In this document: piece by piece, positions 6,661-10,248 of the stretch
Layout: each line of letters opens with the position of its first letter
Numbering within the stretch: the first letter of the stretch is position 1
Source of the DNA: Roseovarius sp.
GTDB taxonomy: Bacteria; Pseudomonadota; Alphaproteobacteria; Rhodobacterales; Rhodobacteraceae
Direction: 5' to 3'
Assembly: GCA_007125415.1 (NCBI GenBank)
Contig: SLDH01000053.1
Location: forward strand, 1-10,248
Length of the DNA stretch: 10,248 nt
Notes under the pieces: model-generated
The model's database searches: none
Told to the model about the DNA's origin: nothing
What the model saw: the letters and a program-made list of their open reading frames with translations, nothing else
Position numbers and translations under genes: made by a program

Positions 6661-7356
6661 ATGACACAGGATCTCGACAAGCCGCCACATCAACGAGGTC
6701 CGGACAAGGTTCGCCGCCGCGCCCCGAAGGAAGAACGATTGCAGCACCTTGTCTGGGCGGCCATGGAAACCATCGCCGTGCATGGCCTGTCAGGCACGAC
6801 CACGGCCATGCTGACCGAACAGGCAGGATTGTCCGCGGGGATCATCAATCTGCATTTCGGCAACAAGGACAACCTGCTGGCTGCGACATTGCGGACACTG
6901 GTGGCAGAGCATCGTGCAGGCTGGGTGGCCGCGGCCACGGATGAATCCCTCGATTCCGCCAAGCGGCTCTGGGCGCTGATGGAGGCCCATTTTGCGCCGG
7001 AGATCTGCAACCCCACCAAGATCGCGGTCTGGTTCGCCTTTTTCGGCGAGGCGCGCCACCGTGAAGCCTATCTCGGCATTTCCGAAGAGTTCGACAATGA
7101 GCGCAGCGACTTCATGGATGAGTGCTGCGAAGAAATCATCGCCGAAGGCGGGTATGACTGGCTGGATCCGGAACGGGTGTCGCAACTGATCGAAAGCACC
7201 GCTGACGGTCTGTGGCTGGATATGCTGCTATATCCCCACGAGATGAACCCACATCTGGCCCGGGAGCAGATGCGCAGCTTCCTGCACGCGTTCTTTCCGC
7301 GCCATTTCACGCCGCCGGCCCATCCTTCGTGCGAAACGACCGACGTTGCGAAATGA
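6661..7356 (+). CDS. TetR-family transcriptional regulator, BetI-like
   Basis: A 231-residue DNA-binding regulator. The N-terminal TetR domain has its helix-turn-helix near 46-66 (TTTAMLTEQAGLSAGIINLHF), followed by the typical NKDNLLAATL. The C-terminal half resembles BetI and the TetR_C_6 group: WFAFFGEARHREAYLGISEEFD (124-145) and STADGLWLDMLL (179-190). BetI represses choline/betaine genes, but relatives sit beside many amine transport and catabolism operons. GGAGGA at 6645-6650 lies 10 nt before the ATG, and the gene follows the ATPase by 31 nt, so it is probably the last gene of the operon and autoregulated. A basic N-terminal extension of about 20 residues (RGPDKVRRRAPKEER) precedes the domain. 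A likely target is the palindrome at 1016-1033; that is inference, and the effector is presumably the imported amine or its oxidation product. Confidence 0.88.
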   Translation: MTQDLDKPPHQRGPDKVRRRAPKEERLQHLVWAAMETIAVHGLSGTTTAMLTEQAGLSAGIINLHFGNKDNLLAATLRTLVAEHRAGWVAAATDESLDSAKRLWALMEAHFAPEICNPTKIAVWFAFFGEARHREAYLGISEEFDNERSDFMDECCEEIIAEGGYDWLDPERVSQLIESTADGLWLDMLLYPHEMNPHLAREQMRSFLHAFFPRHFTPPAHPSCETTDVAK

Positions 7357-7648
7357 TCGATTCCTGCGAATTTCCCACAACACTCGGCGCGATCAAGGCA
7401 CGGGTGATCCTGATGCCTTGCGCGCAGAACCTCTGTTTTCCACCCGAAAACAATGCAATCGGGCCAGGCCAGATGCCGACCGCCACGCTGCGCCCCCATG
7501 CATGACCCTCTGATCATCGCGCGCCAAGCCCTGGTGGCGATCCCGGCTTCGCCAAGCAATTCGAGGCGAATATCCGAGGATTGTTGCCCTGACCGAAGGC
7601 GTTGCGTGGGCTGAGGCCCGTCCCATCCGTCCTGAGTAAGCGGGTTCT
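7357..7648. other. Gap between convergent genes, two small palindromes, no convincing gene
   Basis: This stretch separates the convergent tetR and VIT-type genes. It contains CAAGGCA/TGCCTTG (7394-7400 and 7414-7420, 7-bp stem, 13-base loop) and TGTTTTC/GAAAACA (7434-7440 and 7446-7452, 7-bp stem, 5-base loop). Either could end transcription from one side, but neither has a proper T-run on the plus strand. A 50-codon frame starts at ATG 7353 in an ATGA overlap with the tetR stop and ends at 7505; it resembles nothing I know and has no ribosome site of note. Confidence 0.5.
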
Positions 7649-8377
7649 TCAAGCGGCGCCCACCAGCCAGCCCACAAGATAGGCCACGACCGCGCAAACG
7701 CCGCCCACGGCAAGCGTTTCCGAGACGGTCCGCAAAAGGCGCTCCCTGGTGGCGTATCCGCGCAGCAACCCTAATGCCACCAGCGCCAGCGCCGTGGCGA
7801 GCACAGACAGCTGAAAGGTGGACGGAGTCGGCTCAAGCAGGAAATAGGGCACCAACGGCGTTGATCCAAAAGCCACAAACGATGCGAAAGTCATCACTCC
7901 GTTCATGGCCGGGCTTTCCGTATCGGGGCTTTGCATCCCGAATTCATAGGTCATCATCAGATCCGCCATGATCTCGGGATGGCGGGCCAGGATTGTGGCC
8001 GTGGTATCGGCCTCACTTGCGGGCAGGCCACGATCGCGCAGGATCTCGAAAAGCTCTTTGCGCTCCTGTTCGGGATTGTCCTTGATCTCGCGAAGCTCAC
8101 TCTGGCGGCGTGTCCGATAGAGGTCATGCTGCGAGCGGAGGGACAAGAACTCGCTCAACCCCATGCTGACCGCATCCGCGAAAAGGTTGGCGAGACCAAA
8201 GACCAGAACCGCCAGCCCGCCGATCTGCGCCACGCCATCGGCCTGCGCTCCGGCGAAACCCGCGACAACGGCGAATGTGGTGATGATCCCGTCATTGCCG
8301 CCATAGACGATCTGCTTCAGAAATTCCTGAGCGCGGCCCAGATCATGCGCTTCGCGCCGGTGCCTCTGCCAATCCAT
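7649..8377 (-). CDS. VIT1/CCC1-family iron/manganese transporter
   Basis: A 242-residue membrane protein of the vacuolar iron transporter family, which in plants and yeast moves Fe2+/Mn2+ out of the cytosol; bacterial members are thought to export or sequester these metals. It has the first-helix motif YGGNDGIITTFAVVAG (25-40, D29) and GLANLFADAVSMGLSEFLS (61-79, D68, M72). Next comes the charged cytoplasmic segment (about 80-148) and three further hydrophobic segments (about 160-181, 188-206, 220-240). The Glu spacing E94-E97-E105-E108 followed by M141 and E145 reproduces the spacing of the metal-binding residues reported for the plant VIT1 structure. No ferritin-like N-terminal domain is present, unlike MbfA. 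On the minus strand GGGAG (8386-8390) precedes ATG 8377 by 8 nt, and a TATAGG (8403-8408) could be a -10 box without a clear -35. It lies downstream of katG in the same direction. Confidence 0.88.
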   Translation of the reverse strand: MDWQRHRREAHDLGRAQEFLKQIVYGGNDGIITTFAVVAGFAGAQADGVAQIGGLAVLVFGLANLFADAVSMGLSEFLSLRSQHDLYRTRRQSELREIKDNPEQERKELFEILRDRGLPASEADTTATILARHPEIMADLMMTYEFGMQSPDTESPAMNGVMTFASFVAFGSTPLVPYFLLEPTPSTFQLSVLATALALVALGLLRGYATRERLLRTVSETLAVGGVCAVVAYLVGWLVGAA

Positions 8378-8429
8378 CGCCTGCGCTCCCGTCTTGCGCC
8401 GCCCTATACTGCGCGGATCTTAACGCAAC

Positions 8430-8458
8430 GCGCCCGGGGCGCGCATGTCCCCGGGCGC
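8430..8458 (-). terminator. Strong hairpin after katG, probable terminator
   Basis: GCGCCCGGGG (8430-8439) and CCCCGGGCGC (8449-8458) form a perfect 10-bp stem with a 9-base loop, 24 bases past the katG stop. In the minus direction the stem is followed by GTTGCGTTAAG, which is only mildly T-rich, so termination may be partial. It separates katG from the VIT-type gene. Confidence 0.6.
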
Positions 8459-8482
8459 ATCATCACTCATATCCGGGCCGGA

Positions 8483-10248
<1,766 letters not shown>

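Noticed and set aside
7353..7505. 50-codon plus-strand frame overlapping the tetR stop as ATGA
   Set aside because: No family resemblance, no clear ribosome site, and no compositional sign of coding; kept only as a note.
7068..7697. 209-codon minus-strand frame opposite tetR and the gap
   Set aside because: It is antisense to the regulator for over 280 bases and its part in the gap matches nothing recognisable.

Overview
The window looks like chromosomal DNA of a GC-rich alphaproteobacterium, most likely a member of the Rhodobacteraceae (roseobacter/Paracoccus-like). This rests on base composition, codon use and protein style, not on any database match. All family assignments come from reading motifs and remembered family sequences by eye.

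Layout. Positions 1-640 hold the right-hand end of an IS3-family insertion sequence. Its transposase (OrfB) keeps the DDE residues but is broken by an in-frame TGA at 49-51. Positions 642-916 are a gene-free patch bounded by a 13-bp imperfect inverted repeat and filled with GC-rich hairpins, perhaps a non-autonomous element or the scar of a second insertion sequence. A good sigma-70-type promoter (TTGACC, 17 bp, TTTAAT; 988-1016) follows, with an imperfect palindrome over its start-point side that could be a TetR-type operator.

Positions 1170-7356 carry six tightly packed plus-strand genes: a cytoplasmic FAD amine oxidase of the polyamine-oxidase/LSD1 class, a Tat-exported PotD/PotF-like binding protein, two PotB/PotC-like permeases, a PotA-like ATPase and a BetI-like TetR regulator. 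Intergenic gaps are 76, 26, -4, 4 and 31 nt. The set reads as a self-contained module: bind an amine in the periplasm, import it, oxidise it in the cytoplasm, and control the operon with its own last gene. The oxidase keeps polyamine-oxidase hallmarks, but two of the acidic residues that anchor polyamines in PotD appear replaced in the binding protein, so the real substrate is uncertain.

Positions 7357-7648 contain no convincing gene, only small palindromes. On the minus strand lie a VIT1/CCC1-family iron/manganese transporter (7649-8377) and, upstream of it, katG (catalase-peroxidase, 8483 to beyond the right edge, N-terminus missing). A strong 10-bp-stem hairpin lies between them. These two genes fit metal and peroxide handling. 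The amine oxidase should produce H2O2, so katG nearby makes biochemical sense, though the two transcription units converge and nothing in the sequence shows co-regulation.

The most interesting part is the oxidase-importer-regulator operon with its atypical ligand pocket. Its component families are known; no wholly new system is evident.
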